64,000 nucleotides of DNA, from NCBI GenBank assembly GCA_024195265.1, contig JAJLRJ010000010.1, forward strand, positions 26,211,676 through 26,275,675. Reading direction: 5' to 3'. This document shows, piece by piece, positions 1 to 13,000 of this stretch (its first letter is position 1; each line of letters begins with the position of its first letter). The notes beneath the pieces were generated by a model. That model was not told where the DNA came from. It searched no databases and saw only the letters and a program-made list of their open reading frames with translations. The position numbers were made by a program, and so were the translations under genes. Origin of the DNA: Dendrophyllia cribrosa. Taxonomy: Eukaryota; Cnidaria; Anthozoa; Scleractinia; Dendrophylliidae.

Positions 1-163
1 GTACGTGTTTGATGAAAGCATTTTTAGCTACATGACTTTGCAAGCTTACTGGATAATACTGGGTCAAATATGTTACATATAACGTCATTAAAGTTCAGTT
101 GACAACCAATACAGGCTAAAAATTATACAAATTTTTATACAACCAGAAATTGCTAGCACAAAC

Positions 164-310
164 CTGTTGTAGTCACGAACCACAAGCAGCACATTTTCTC
201 TGAGAATACGAAGGTCTTCTTTCTTCATGTAGAGCTCAGAAACATAATGTGGAGTCTCAAACATCAGCTTCTCCCAGTAGTGGATTTCATTAAACAGCTT
301 TAGGAGAGTT
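164..310 (-). CDS. DNAH2: DNAH2 exon 14 (last exon in window)
   Basis: Residues 718-767. It reads TLLKLFNEIHYWEKLMFETP, then HYV, and ends DLRILRENVLLVVRDYN plus two bases. The donor is AG|GTTTGT. The coding sequence continues beyond position 1. Confidence 0.93.
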
Positions 311-3300
311 CTGTGACAGAAATATATTATCAGAATTTCTTTGAGTAAAGATATTTTTCTTTTAAAATGACTACTACTCAATAAAAACAAAACAAAGGGA
401 ACAAGGGGCAGGGTAAGGAAACACTATAAATTTCTTGTGAAAAGAGATAGAAATAAAATGTGTCAGTTATCCTATCCAGAATTGAGAGACACCACCGTAT
501 CCTTTGTTATTTTAGATCCTTTATATCATCCTAGCGCCCCCATTTAATTTCTATATTGCTTCCATTCAGTTTGATGTAGGTGCGCATGCGTGCAATTTTC
601 CTTAAGGTTACTGTAAACCTTTATTGGTCCCATTTTGCATAATTTTATTTTTTTTAATTTCTGTAAAGATATAACATTAATCTAGAAAATATTGAAAGAC
701 GTTTTGCAAAATCATTAAAAGAACTCGAGATATTCTTAAACAAGAGTTTCAAAAGAATAGTTGATAAGTAGCTATAGGTGTGATAATCCGATAATCTCTT
801 TCCGGAGTGCAGCGCCTTCTTGTACTTTTCCCGCTAAACTTTATCCGCAGGATCTCGCATTACATGTTATACATATTTAGTTTACATCGCAATGCGGAGC
901 GCATTTCGCATCGTCATAGTGTATTCTCCCCAGCCATTTTCCATGGTTCACACGGTCGTCTACGCTTGTTCCAACTCCTGAAGCCAAAGCCAAAGTGGAA
1001 ATTTTTGGTTAGCAGAATTGTAGAGATCACGAGTGAAAAGAACCGCGGTGAAGAGTAAAAGAATAATGAATGAATAGCTTACTCGCTTGCATTTACTGCT
1101 GATACCAGTGCGTGTTTTCGGTCAATTTCCGCAGCCACATCTGTTGTGTTTTCATTTCTTTGAAAACTCTCACTGGCCCTTTTCGCTCGTTTGTTTCCAC
1201 AACAATTTTGCTGCGTTTTCGTTACATTCTTTCCGCCCATTTGGGTTTGCAGTTGCGCGAAACTTTGCCGTTTTTTCTATGGTTTTTCCCTTCGATTAAC
1301 TTGAATAATCGGCGGTTAATCGAATAATAATAATAATAATAATGATCAAATTCAATAATCGAATTCACATACACTGCTGTGTGACGATGCTCTTCAGGGG
1401 GTTCTATGTTTCATTTCATTGGTTGGCGGCACGACCACGATGACAGCCACTAACATAGGCACGCATTGCGTGCATGAGCTATTTTGAAAATTACCTAAAT
1501 GATATGAAATGGTGAAAGTAACAAAACAGCGGAAGTTAACTCGCACAAATAACCGCTTGCAGATATACGTTTTTCAAATCCTCCGGCCCGCCCACTACCA
1601 AAAAAAATACCGAGATAACCAACTGGGTCCCGTTTCTCGTTTCTCGGCTAGCTTTTTTTCACGGGATTTCCGGAGTTATTTTTTGACGAAACTACGGCCC
1701 CAGTGAAATGAGCAACTTGTTTCAGTAATGAGTGTATTAAATTAAATGTCAACCAGAAAAGTCCTGCACATAAATTTGATGCATCCAAATTGAAGGCCTA
1801 TTATTTCCTGGAAATTTGTATCTAGTCTTTTTTTAAAGGTTTCTTTTATTATTCACAAAAGACACGTGGAAAAGGTTCCTTTGGCCTGGAAGACGCAAAC
1901 TAATTAAATTAAATTGTTTTCAACTCCAAACCACAAGCTAATTAAATTAGTGACAAGAAAATTCTTTGAACCACCTGTTTCTGTAATGTCAACCAGAAAA
2001 GTCTTTCACAGAAACTAAACGCATGAGAAATGAATATAAGTAGTCTCCTAGTAAATTGGAACTAATATTATTTAAACAACTGTTTTTATTCTCCACAAAA
2101 AAGTCGTGCAAATAGAAACAGAACTAATTAGATTAAATTGTTTTCGACTCAAAACCACAAGCTAATTGAATTACTTACATGAACATTGTTGAGGTTAACA
2201 TTTGGAACCAAACACCTTTTCCTGTAATGTCGACCAGCAGAAACTTAGCGCACCCAAAATGAATTTTGCTTGTTTCCTAGTAAATTGCAACTAATATTTT
2301 TTAAACAGGCGTTTTTTAACGCACCATATAAATTAATTACATTACGTTTTCTCGAAAACATGTTGAATTTCATCACGTACCAGGACAAAGTTCAATATTT
2401 GCACGTGCACACAACGTGACTGCTCATACAAAATACAGTCGCTTCTCGCTTATAGTAATCGCTTGAGGCATACAATTAATAACCTACACATCAGCTCACA
2501 TTAATTCAAAGAAAGATAAACGTTTTACATACTGTAAATTGTAGATTAATTGCATTACATTTTCTCTGTTGAACTCCATGCATCACGGACAAGTTTCTAT
2601 AAGGACAAAGTTCAACATTTTCACGTGCAGACAGCGTGTCTGACAAAAAAAATCCAATTTTAAATAGTAATCTCTTGAAACCCAGGCTTGAAACATACAA
2701 TTCATGTTCCGCATCATATTATTTGAAATCGGCTTGCCGTTTTTGCAATAAAACTATACTCATACTTCAGTATAAGCTCACCTATGAACGTAACCGTAGT
2801 CCACATTTTTTGGACGTCTCATCCCCCGTAGACCATTCTACCATTCATGCATAGGGCACATTATAGGCGGTATTTCCGAATAAATGTCCTTGATATTGCC
2901 AGGTTAGCAAGCCAGTCGGGATTAGAGAACAGTTCCCAAGCAACAAATTTTCAAAACTTTACACTTTTAGTGTTTGCGGCAACAATCGCGGAGATTCAAG
3001 ATGGCTGATTTTCAATTCATGTCAAGTGCCCTTCTTTGACCTTCAGTAATACCATTTTAGAAGCGAAAATTTGATTGGCTGACATAGTACACGGTATACA
3101 TACTAGAGGCAATCTGATTGGTGTGACATAACCCAAGACATACATACAAACAAACAAACAAACAAACAAGCTAACAAACATACTAACATCACAAACCAAC
3201 CTTTGCGCCTGCTAATGAGCTATTTTTTTCAAAATAGCTCAAAAAATGAGGTGTGAAAACAGTGAAAATCTTTCGAGGCCAAAAACTTGAGGTTTGTTTT

Positions 3301-4004
3301 TGCGAGAATGGCCTCTGTTCAAATGAATTAATAGGGTATGTAGATTTGTCAGATTTTCACGAAACTTGGCCAGTATGTTTACTGGATATTTATGCACCAA
3401 AGCGTGTGGGGCTTTTACGAAATTCCAAATACTCTTCTCATGGCGCCCCAAAGAGTGACGCGCAAAGAACATTTTTCTATTGTCCAACTTCAAAGTGGAT
3501 TTACTCGGGAACCAATGAAAATATCGAAAAAGCCCCACAGACTTTATTAGGCCATTAACTCTGGAGCGACACGGACCAGTTTGTTTTGATATTCGAGCTA
3601 ACACGGAGACTGGTAATTCAGTGAAGCAAACACCGTCAGTTTTGCGTTTAAGGTTAGCGCACGCTTAACTAAAGCAAAAACAGGAAAAATAAGTGCTATT
3701 TTCGGAATCTACAATTTATTAGCTTTACAGTGATATATAGTTTTCTGGGGTTTCGTTAAAAATAGTGCGGGAACGAAAGATTTTCGGGAAGGCACCCTCG
3801 AAGGTTTACAGTAACCTTAAGTTTTGCACGTGTTTGGCTTATTTAGTTGACGTGTGTGCTTAGTTCGTTATTAACGTACTACATTTATTTTGCGTTGTTT
3901 TCCTTACTAATATGTCTTGTCAGTAACTGTGCTCACACTGTGGGTGGCTCCTCCTAAAATTTTCTGCAATTGGTATAGGATTTAATGGAGCCAAAACCAA
4001 TTGT

Positions 4005-4040
<36 letters not shown>

Positions 4041-7000
4041 GGTTACGAAATTCAGATATGATTAGAAGCCACATTTATTTGAAGTCTGTCCCCTTTGAAT
4101 TTAAATCAGTTTTGAGATGGACTGGTATACCAGGTCCAACCTATCCTTGATGATTGCCAGAATTGTGATGCTATTAAAGTCTGATTAATTACTTGAAGTC
4201 CAACAAGTCATTACTATGACCCAATAACAAAAGAAGACATTCAGTTATACAGCGTTTGCATGGGATGTCGTGGTAACAAAATTGGTGTCCCAAAACAATG
4301 AAATATTTGTGGCCATGTGCATATTGGTGACCTAAACAAATCCTATGGGACTTTAGCTCTAATCTTATTTAAACATTTCCTATTGTTTTAGAACTTTAAT
4401 ATGGCTGCTGGTCACATGAGAGAAAACACTCTATAACATTAATTTTTGTTTTACTTGACAAGAATTGACATTTCACATTCTCATACTAATTTGTGCATCA
4501 TGTTTTATAAACCATCAAATTTTTGCATCATTGTACAAATAATGCAAAAAGGCTAAACTTTTTGCCACAAAAATTTCAAGTAATACTTAAGGTACTTAAA
4601 CAACTGAATCAATGGAGCACTAATCAGCAAAATGAACCTGTCAAAATTGAGATCAAGTGTTCCTGATCTGTTCGAGCTTCGGCGCATCAAAGGAATTTCA
4701 AGAAGTCTGGTCGCATCCTTGTCAACAGTAGATGTCCATTCATTGAATGTCTTTCTCACAAACTCATCAAGGGCCTGCAGATAATAAGTGAAAGAATCGG
4801 AAATTAAATTGAGTACTTGCAGCTATTCTAGTAAAGTTCACTAGAAGCAAATTCCTGGGATTTGCATATGGCCTCCAAACTCACGACATGAGGCCTTATG
4901 TGCTATGACGGCATCAAAGTGATGATCAATGATGAAGGAGATGTGTAACATACATGTAGGGCACATGCACTGTGGCAATGTACATGTACAATGTAACGAA
5001 CTGGATTTGACAAATCATAACATGCTCATGAATTTCTTTGAGTATTTCATGCCTACCTGTGCAAGTTGTTGATATTGTGTTCTGATTTCCTCACCAGTTC
5101 CAATGAGAGGCAGAAAGAAAGCTTTGTTTAAAACCTGTTTAAAAAAAAACAACAATACATAATTGAGTCTATGGTTCTAGCAATGCACTAGAAACCTCCA
5201 CACAGGGGATCCCTCAGGACCATTACTAATGACAGTCAGCAGTACGATATGCAGGCTCATGCCATATTTATTCCATATAAAAGCTAAATTTCAAAATGGA
5301 ATGCATTGAAGAAAGCAACCTCAGATTAAATTATACTAACAGTACTTACTAACACAAATTTAGATTTAAATCAGGCTTTCAGTTTGAATTTGAACAACTA
5401 GTAGAGTGCTTTATAAAAACAGAATAATGTTCACTTGTTGCACAATAGGCCATTTTACTGTTGTGTGCTTAGTACCCTGGCCTTTATGTGAAAGCGAGGC
5501 TGGAGTTGACTTTGTTTTGATACAAACCTTCCTGCTTTTCATATGAAAATCATGTTAGTCAGCATAAGAACAACATGATTTACATCTGAAAAGAAGAAAG
5601 GTTTCTATCAAAACAAGGTCAACTTCAGCCTCATTTCCACACAAAGACCAGGTTACTAAGTAGAAACTATAAAATGGTCTATTCATTCTGATGTGTCACA
5701 CATGTCACACTATGTTCGGCGATGCTTGATGGTAAAAAACAAAATGATTTCAAGTTTTAGAGCCTTCAATAGCTTCCCTACAGACTGGCATTTCCTCCAA
5801 GTCACAAAGTGTTTTCAAAAATTAATGTCAGACAGTGAGACTAGTTTTACAGTTTTCAGAACCTAAAAAGGAATTTTGAAATCTGTTTGGCAGAATGAAT
5901 ATGACTTTTTATGCCTTAGTTTAGCCTGAAAATGGAAAATTAACCTTCGTAAAGTTCGACCAGTCATGGGCATCTGGTTAAACAATACGTACAACAGTCA
6001 TACTTGATTTGAAATTTAAACTGGCAATCATAGGTCAGTTTAAGACATGTAAGCTAGGTGCCTAAAAGGAGAAATTTTCTTTGTCTAGGCAGATTGCAGA
6101 GAATTCTCTACACTTTGAGCTTAAGGTGCATAGTTATAACACTCCTATTGGAATGATCACTCTCAGAAGTAAAAGGGTTCAGTTCTTACATTCATTGGTC
6201 GATCTATACGTCTTTTCAGCATCCTAGCCCAAGCAGCAGACCCTGCATAAATTGGATACATGGGGGGTAAGTCTACAGTCTTGGTGTTAAACTCTTTCTT
6301 CACAAGGTTTAGTTCTTCATTAAACAGCTGGTACACCTCTACTGTTTTCTTGTCAATGGTTCGTCTGATGGCCTGCAAAAAAAAAACACAAATGGAACCA
6401 CTTTGTTTCAGATTCTTAATTATATTGCATTGATTTATTTTAAAGAGATTATTATCATTATAATATGCAGACTTAACATAAATCAAAACTTGACTGATGT
6501 AGCCTGGAGTTTAGAATACACAATTATTGTGTTTGTTCTCATTTTGGGCGAGTAAACTTACACTTTTACTCACCACAAAACAATGATTCATAACTTTTAC
6601 ATTATATTAATGAATCTCATAGGGACCTCTTGACAATAGATTGAATCTAAAGACTAGTGCAAAGAATACCCTGCAGTGACTGTCACAGTCCCTAAGAGTA
6701 ATATGAGCTCTGGGCCAAGGCTCTGCCTAAAGAAATGCCCCCCCCCCCCCCCCCCCAAAAAAAAAAGGAAAAAATATGACACAGCTTCATTTCATGATAT
6801 TGCAAAATTTATTAAGATATATGTGCCCATAAATGAAAATAGAAGTCTGGGGATCTGCTGGACTTCACTTCCACTGTAAAAAATTTAGGTCTCCATGCAG
6901 GAACCCTCTTTGAGACCTGGTATTAACTGCTTATTATAAAGTCAAAGCTGAAACGTGATTTCTTCAGGATGATCAAATGTACCTCTCTTGATGACAAGTG

Positions 7001-10000
7001 CTGGAAGATATCCAAGATCTCCACCCCTTCTTGGACACTTGTTATTGTGTCAAATGCAGAGGAAATAAGATTTTGAACCATCACTTCCAGATCCTTTACA
7101 CCAGCACGGAACCTTCAAAACAATTAATAAGTAATATTAATATTTAGTAATTGGACTGAGTGGAGTACAATTCAGGGAGTAATCGGGTGAGTAGTAACCA
7201 GCACAATTAACTCTGAATTGTACAACATAAAGTTCAAATTCCTTTTATTAATCGATATCAAACCAATAAAAAAATTTAAGATAAAAAGTATGTGTGAACT
7301 TTCCTGTACTCAAAACATCAAGGATATTTTCTATCGGTTTGAAACCGGGAGGAAAGCAGCCAAAATGGACCCATTTAAGTGCATCTGATTGATGCTCGCG
7401 CAATGTAGGTGTCCAATTAGAGCTCTCCAGTTACAAAAAGTTGTAAATGGACACCCATACGACTGTACGCCAATAATTAAGAAAAAGGCACGCGGATGAC
7501 CAAAATAAAAATGTTCCTGTGGTGGTAAATCCAGACCTGTGGTGGGGCACAAAAAAACGTTTGACTCTTTTCACTTTCGGAGTGAAAGGGTTTAAAATAT
7601 TTTGCATCATGACACATTTTAATGACAAACAATGAAGTACATGTGAAGTACCCTTGAAGTTCAAATATAAATGAAAATGAGCTCATTTTTTCACTGTCTC
7701 TTACCTGTTATAATCATCATGCCATGTTGTTGCCTGGTAAGGAAATGAAATTTTTATTAGAAAAAATGTTTATAACTAAACCATGGTGAAAATTAAGGCC
7801 TGAATTAGCACCTGCTAAGATGAATTTTATCTTTAGAGGTTACAGTTGTGAAGATTATTTTCACGACTCACAACGTTTAAGATAAAATTCATAACTTAAT
7901 ATTTTTGTAGCTGCATTTTTTTACTGCAATGATAATTTTAATTTTAGTTAGAGTACAATTTTAATAACATTTAAACTGCCACATGAGCCCAGATGAATTT
8001 TAGGAATTTTACCTTGGAGGTAATAGTTGTAAATACTATTTTCATGACTATACCACCTTTAAGACAAACTTCATAACTTCATATCTCTGTACAGCTGTAG
8101 CTGCAGTTTATTACTCTCCTTAGCTGCATATTTTCTTTTTTACTACACTATGATAATATTAAATTTTAGTTCAGTAGAACCCAATAACTCAAACTGTCAG
8201 GTGAAACACAAAACTCTCTGAGTTATACATCAAGAGTTCGAGTTATTGAGGGTTAAATTCAGCTTTATACCACAATTGCCGCTAAACTCGCAATCTGATT
8301 GGTCGATGTGAGTGGTAAATAAGAGTCCAGACAACAGTGCTGACGCTAACATCACGCGTACTTGAAAAAAAAAAACAATCAGATTGCGAGAAAGTTATAG
8401 ACAACGCTTGCTCTTTCTTTGCTGTCATGTTTTGTAACAAGACTTTGATTTTTCCTTGTATTTTTTTATAAATATTGTTGTAAAAAACAAATTTACACCG
8501 GTTTTCCGTGGTGTGGACTCTTATTTACCACAATTTACGTCATCACATGGTCAAAATTTGTTGCTGACTCACTCGGCTGCGCCTCGTGAGTCCACAACAT
8601 TTTGACCATGTGATGATGTAAATCGTGGTAAATAAGAGTCCACACCACGGAAAACCGGTGTAAATTTGTTAAGTTGAAGTGTAGAAACTGAAACCTGGAA
8701 AAGGAAAATATAGTGATGGAAGGTTTTAATTAATGCCTAAAATTTACGCTTTAGACTGTTTCCATGGCAATGTGGATGATTGAAAACAACCCCAAAATTT
8801 CACTTTTATAAGGTTTACAAAAACTACAGTCATTAAATTTTCTCATGAACTTGCACACAGCTTACAATAAATAATTTTTATTGTTTAAAATTGGCTCGAC
8901 CAAATTTTAACAAACGGTTTTTTAAATATTCAAGAACATAGCTGTGCCCAGTGAATATTGATCCTGTCACAGAATTCTTTTGTTAGACTTCTGTTTTAAA
9001 GTTCTTGTTATTTGAAATGTGATAAAAATAAGAATTCTGACAAATTTCATGAAATTTTAATGAGTGGATTTTGAGAAATTGTTGCTTGTGTACATTGTTT
9101 ACAAAATGGAGCTGTCTGTCTCATTCATTCTGAAAACCCACGCCATCACGCAAATTGCCACTGACCACCCACGAAACTGTGTTCAGCCACCTTAAGTCAA
9201 TTGACAGTGGGCCCCCGCAACTGCATCCCCTCCCCCTCCACCAAGAGAAGGTTGTACCACTTCACCGGGGTACGCACCCTTCTCTTTTTCAAACATTGAG
9301 TGGGTTCTTTAACATCCCCATCCATTAAGTGTGAGAAGGTATAGGAGACAAGGCCAATGGCTTAACTTAACCACCCAGTGACATGATCATTTGAACTGCA
9401 ACAAGGTGTTGAACACAGCCAGCCACAAGCCAGCATGATCTTATCAGTTACTCCGGTTGGTGGTCCAACCGGGATTCGAACCCGAAACCTCCTGCCCTGC
9501 AGACTGAATCTCTTCCAATGGAGCTAACCAAACGGTTAAAACAGAGAAACTTAATAATTACTCATGCGCGTAGTGGCATGAGTTATAAAATGCCCTCCAT
9601 TTTTCTTTTTTTATTATTTTTTTTGTGTCACGATTCTGTATGCAAATTTATGCACGCATATTTTAAATTGTGTACTCAGGTTCATAGCTTTGTCATTTAC
9701 ACTTCCTGTTTAGTAACTTCCGGCTTTTCTCACTCCCGGTAAAACAGCGTTACTGAAGTGTCACGACAGCGTCTCCTACAACCCTACTTACATTACTAAT
9801 GTTCACGCTAGGTATATATTACACTTAGAAGAATCACTGTCTTCATTGTGGTACAGGCTTCATTTCAATAGTAAACAACGTGGTTTGCAGGAATGATGAT
9901 TGGATGAAAGGAGTAACTCTTCTCCATGTCGGACATCTTCTTATCATGTTTAAAATATATCATAAAACTGTCTTATGCATGCGCATGAGTATAGGCTGCT

Positions 10001-13000
10001 TGGAGCCTCTTTTTTATGGTTTGAGTTAGCAGGAAGTTAGAGTTGCAGGCAGTTTGAGTTAATGTTTGAGTCTCTTTGTTTCTGCAACCTCTTACCTGTG
10101 AACCCTGCATGTACATTATTGTGTTTATTCATTTACCTTAACATCTAAAATGGTCTTCTTGACATCCTTGAGGATTTGCAGATTCTTTTCAAATGTGGCT
10201 TCAATCTCCAACAGGCTCCTAACAACCTCTGGACCTCGCACACCTTGAAAGCAAGGCAGTGGTCTCTTCTCTCCATCGTACATTCTGGCAAAATGGATTT
10301 GTCCTTCACACACCTGACATCAAAATAAAAGTTAAATTTGTAAGTATGTTTGGCCATTTTGAACCAAAACAGCTTTAAAATCATACACATAACTTAAAGG
10401 GTCATAGTTACTGTAGTATTGAGATTGAGTTTGACATACCTCAAGAAGGTCTTTGCATCGTTGTACAAATGCATCCACTTGTGCAAAAATGCTGCTCTGA
10501 TCAAGAATCCATCGCTCACTTGATAGCTTGGAGTGCATTTTACTTATCTGTATAAGAACACAAAAACATACTGGTCAAAATTTTAAACTTCCACCTCCCC
10601 CCCCCCCCCCAAAAAAAATGTAGCACCTCCCCATCAGTTTTAAACCCGAGTAGCCCCCCCCCCCCCCCCCCCCCCCCCCGGCCCACACAGGATCTTTTGC
10701 CTCTGTAAATCCAAAATCCAACTCACATTAATAACTAGTACAGTTCTTCTTTACAGGTAAGTTTTTTTCTTTATCACACTGAGATCAATTCAGAAAAATA
10801 CCATGATTCAGCCACCTTGCTTCATAAAGCACATTGCTTTCAATATCAACACTTGTGCACCTCCATATAATTTTGGCTCATCAAAGAATAAACTTAAGAG
10901 GGTTTTTGTCAGTTCAATATATGAATCAACATGCAGATTTCCATCAACATATATCAATATCGAAGCCATATTATCACCCAAATTTCCGGAAAAAATTCCG
11001 ACAACTACTGAACATTGCCGAAGATGTTCTGACGACTTCTAAATATTACTGAAGATGCTCTAATGACTTCCGAAGATGTTCAGATGATCTACAAAATTTT
11101 GAAATCTCGGCACAATCTTGCCAAGATTTCGGGAATTGTGAAACATGCACGAGAAATTGTCCCATATGCATGTGATTGATGTTTTCGATCCGCAGGCGCG
11201 AGGCTCACACATATTAATGCGCGAGACTTGGCAGGTATACATCAACATCTCACCTTGCTGTAAATGCTTTTCCAAGACTCGCAGCACTCAATGCTCTCCT
11301 GTAAGCCCTGCATACTTGTCTTGATTCGACCCTCAAAGATGTCATCAAGTGAAATCTTGGTGCTGCATCTCTTGATAATCTCATTGCTCACCTGAACACA
11401 TGAAAATCATAAAATTTAAATATAATTTTTAGCAAGTACATGTACTTCTGAATCAATATGTGCTGCTGTGAAGGATATGGTTTACAAAATTATTTAGTCT
11501 TGGAAAGGGTATATAAATCAGTGAGTTTGATAGAGAATTGGGTATCATTTGCCAGGAAACTGATAAGTGGCAGGAAGAATAAAGTCTAGAATAGGAATTC
11601 TCAAACTCATTAATAATTCATGATGAAAATACAAACTTTAAGGAAATTAATGTTTAATGAGTGTTTGGAAATCAGTTGAAACACTCCTCATTTTTGCATC
11701 CTTAATTTCTCCTTCTAAAATCATTTTGTTTGAGAAGTGATATCAAACATTCGACACAGTATTTCATCAGATTTCCAAACACCTTGAAGTGGGTTAAAAA
11801 AAACTTGGCTGCGCCTCATTTTTCAACCCACTTTGCGGTGTTTGGAAATCTGATGAAACACTGTGTCTCATGTTTGATATATTACTTGAAACTCAGAAGT
11901 GAAAAAGTCTTACATCTGCAGAAGTACAAATCATCACAGCAACATTGTTCACGGATGGGATCGAGTCTCAGGGAAGAGATTTTAAGTGTCTAGTCTAGAA
12001 TACATTTTGCAAAATGCAGCTGAACATGGTCTGGTATAGAGAAAGGGTTTTAGAGTCCCATCAGCACCCCACCATCTAACAATGTACAGAGTATAATTAT
12101 GGGTAATGGACAGTCACACAACATGACACCAAGGTGAAAAAGTTAATTTTAGGCCCTGTGAGGTTCATTTTTCAGTCAGGAAGACAATCAAATGTTTTCA
12201 TGCACCATCAATGGGGAGGAGGCTGTGTGCATTCCAAGATGATTTATAAAGCCAATTTACGATGTAATCTGAGTGGAAACATTTCCAGGGCATTGAAAAC
12301 AAGAGAACAAAGCCAAAAGAATTTGGACTGACCCTGTGAAGGCACTGTTTTCCCTACCTTTCTTAGCAGACCAGTGAGTCTCTCCCTGCTCTTGTAATGT
12401 TCAGAGTTCATCCAGATCATACGAATTGTGTTCAGTATCCTGGACAGCATGGCTGGAATGTCTTTGGGCTGTGCCTGAGCCAGTTCTTCACAAGGTCCCT
12501 TCAGTGTTGACAGGAACTTTAAATTGCTCTGTGCTTGGGCTGAACCATCCTTTTAATAGAGTAATTTAAAACATTAAGTCAGAAGTTGCTATTAGTCAAA
12601 AGAGTAGTTTTCAAATGAGTATCGAACGTACTGTATTTTCTCAATTAAACGCCCCCGGCATTTATTTCAAACTTGGCCTAGTGGACCTGGCGTTTCTTTG
12701 AATCAGCAGTTTTTTCTTGCCCGCCATTTTTTAAGAAAGGGTTATTGTTCGTTTTTCTTGGCAGCCGTGTACCTTGCCCTTAAATCTTAAGTTTATTATT
12801 AATACCACAAATAAACATTTGAGGGGCTTTAACTTACAACTTCCTTTATTATACCCGGCATTTATTTGGCGCCCCGGCGTTTAATCGAGAAAATACGGTA
12901 ATTTCAATTGGTGTTTGCTTTGGTTTTGTATTGCTACACTTTGTGATTGGCTAAAAAATCTCGCGACAATTTCTCAACCAATAAAAAGTAAAACCAAAAC

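Larger units (their letters stand above)
606..3816. mobile_element. Possible 3.2-kb TTAA-flanked DNA element in DNAH2 intron 13
   Basis: GGTTACTGTAAACCTT at the left end is repeated inverted at the right end, and both ends abut TTAA (602-605 and 3817-3820), the target duplication of piggyBac-type elements. The interior shows no transposase frame that I recognise. The CCTTAAGG context is itself palindromic, so the TTAA reading is tentative. Confidence 0.45.

Noticed and set aside
3239..3604. Overlapping 121- and 101-codon frames on opposite strands
   Set aside because: They lie within the DNAH2 intron element, with no recognisable domain and no splice context.
8486..8670. Hairpin considered as a microRNA precursor
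   Set aside because: The arms are about 75 bases, much longer than an animal pre-miRNA stem, and the structure looks like other foldback repeats in the window.
9450..9535. tRNA gene considered on the minus strand
   Set aside because: A and B boxes are present, but the 5' acceptor strand does not pair with the 3' one and a SINE body follows.
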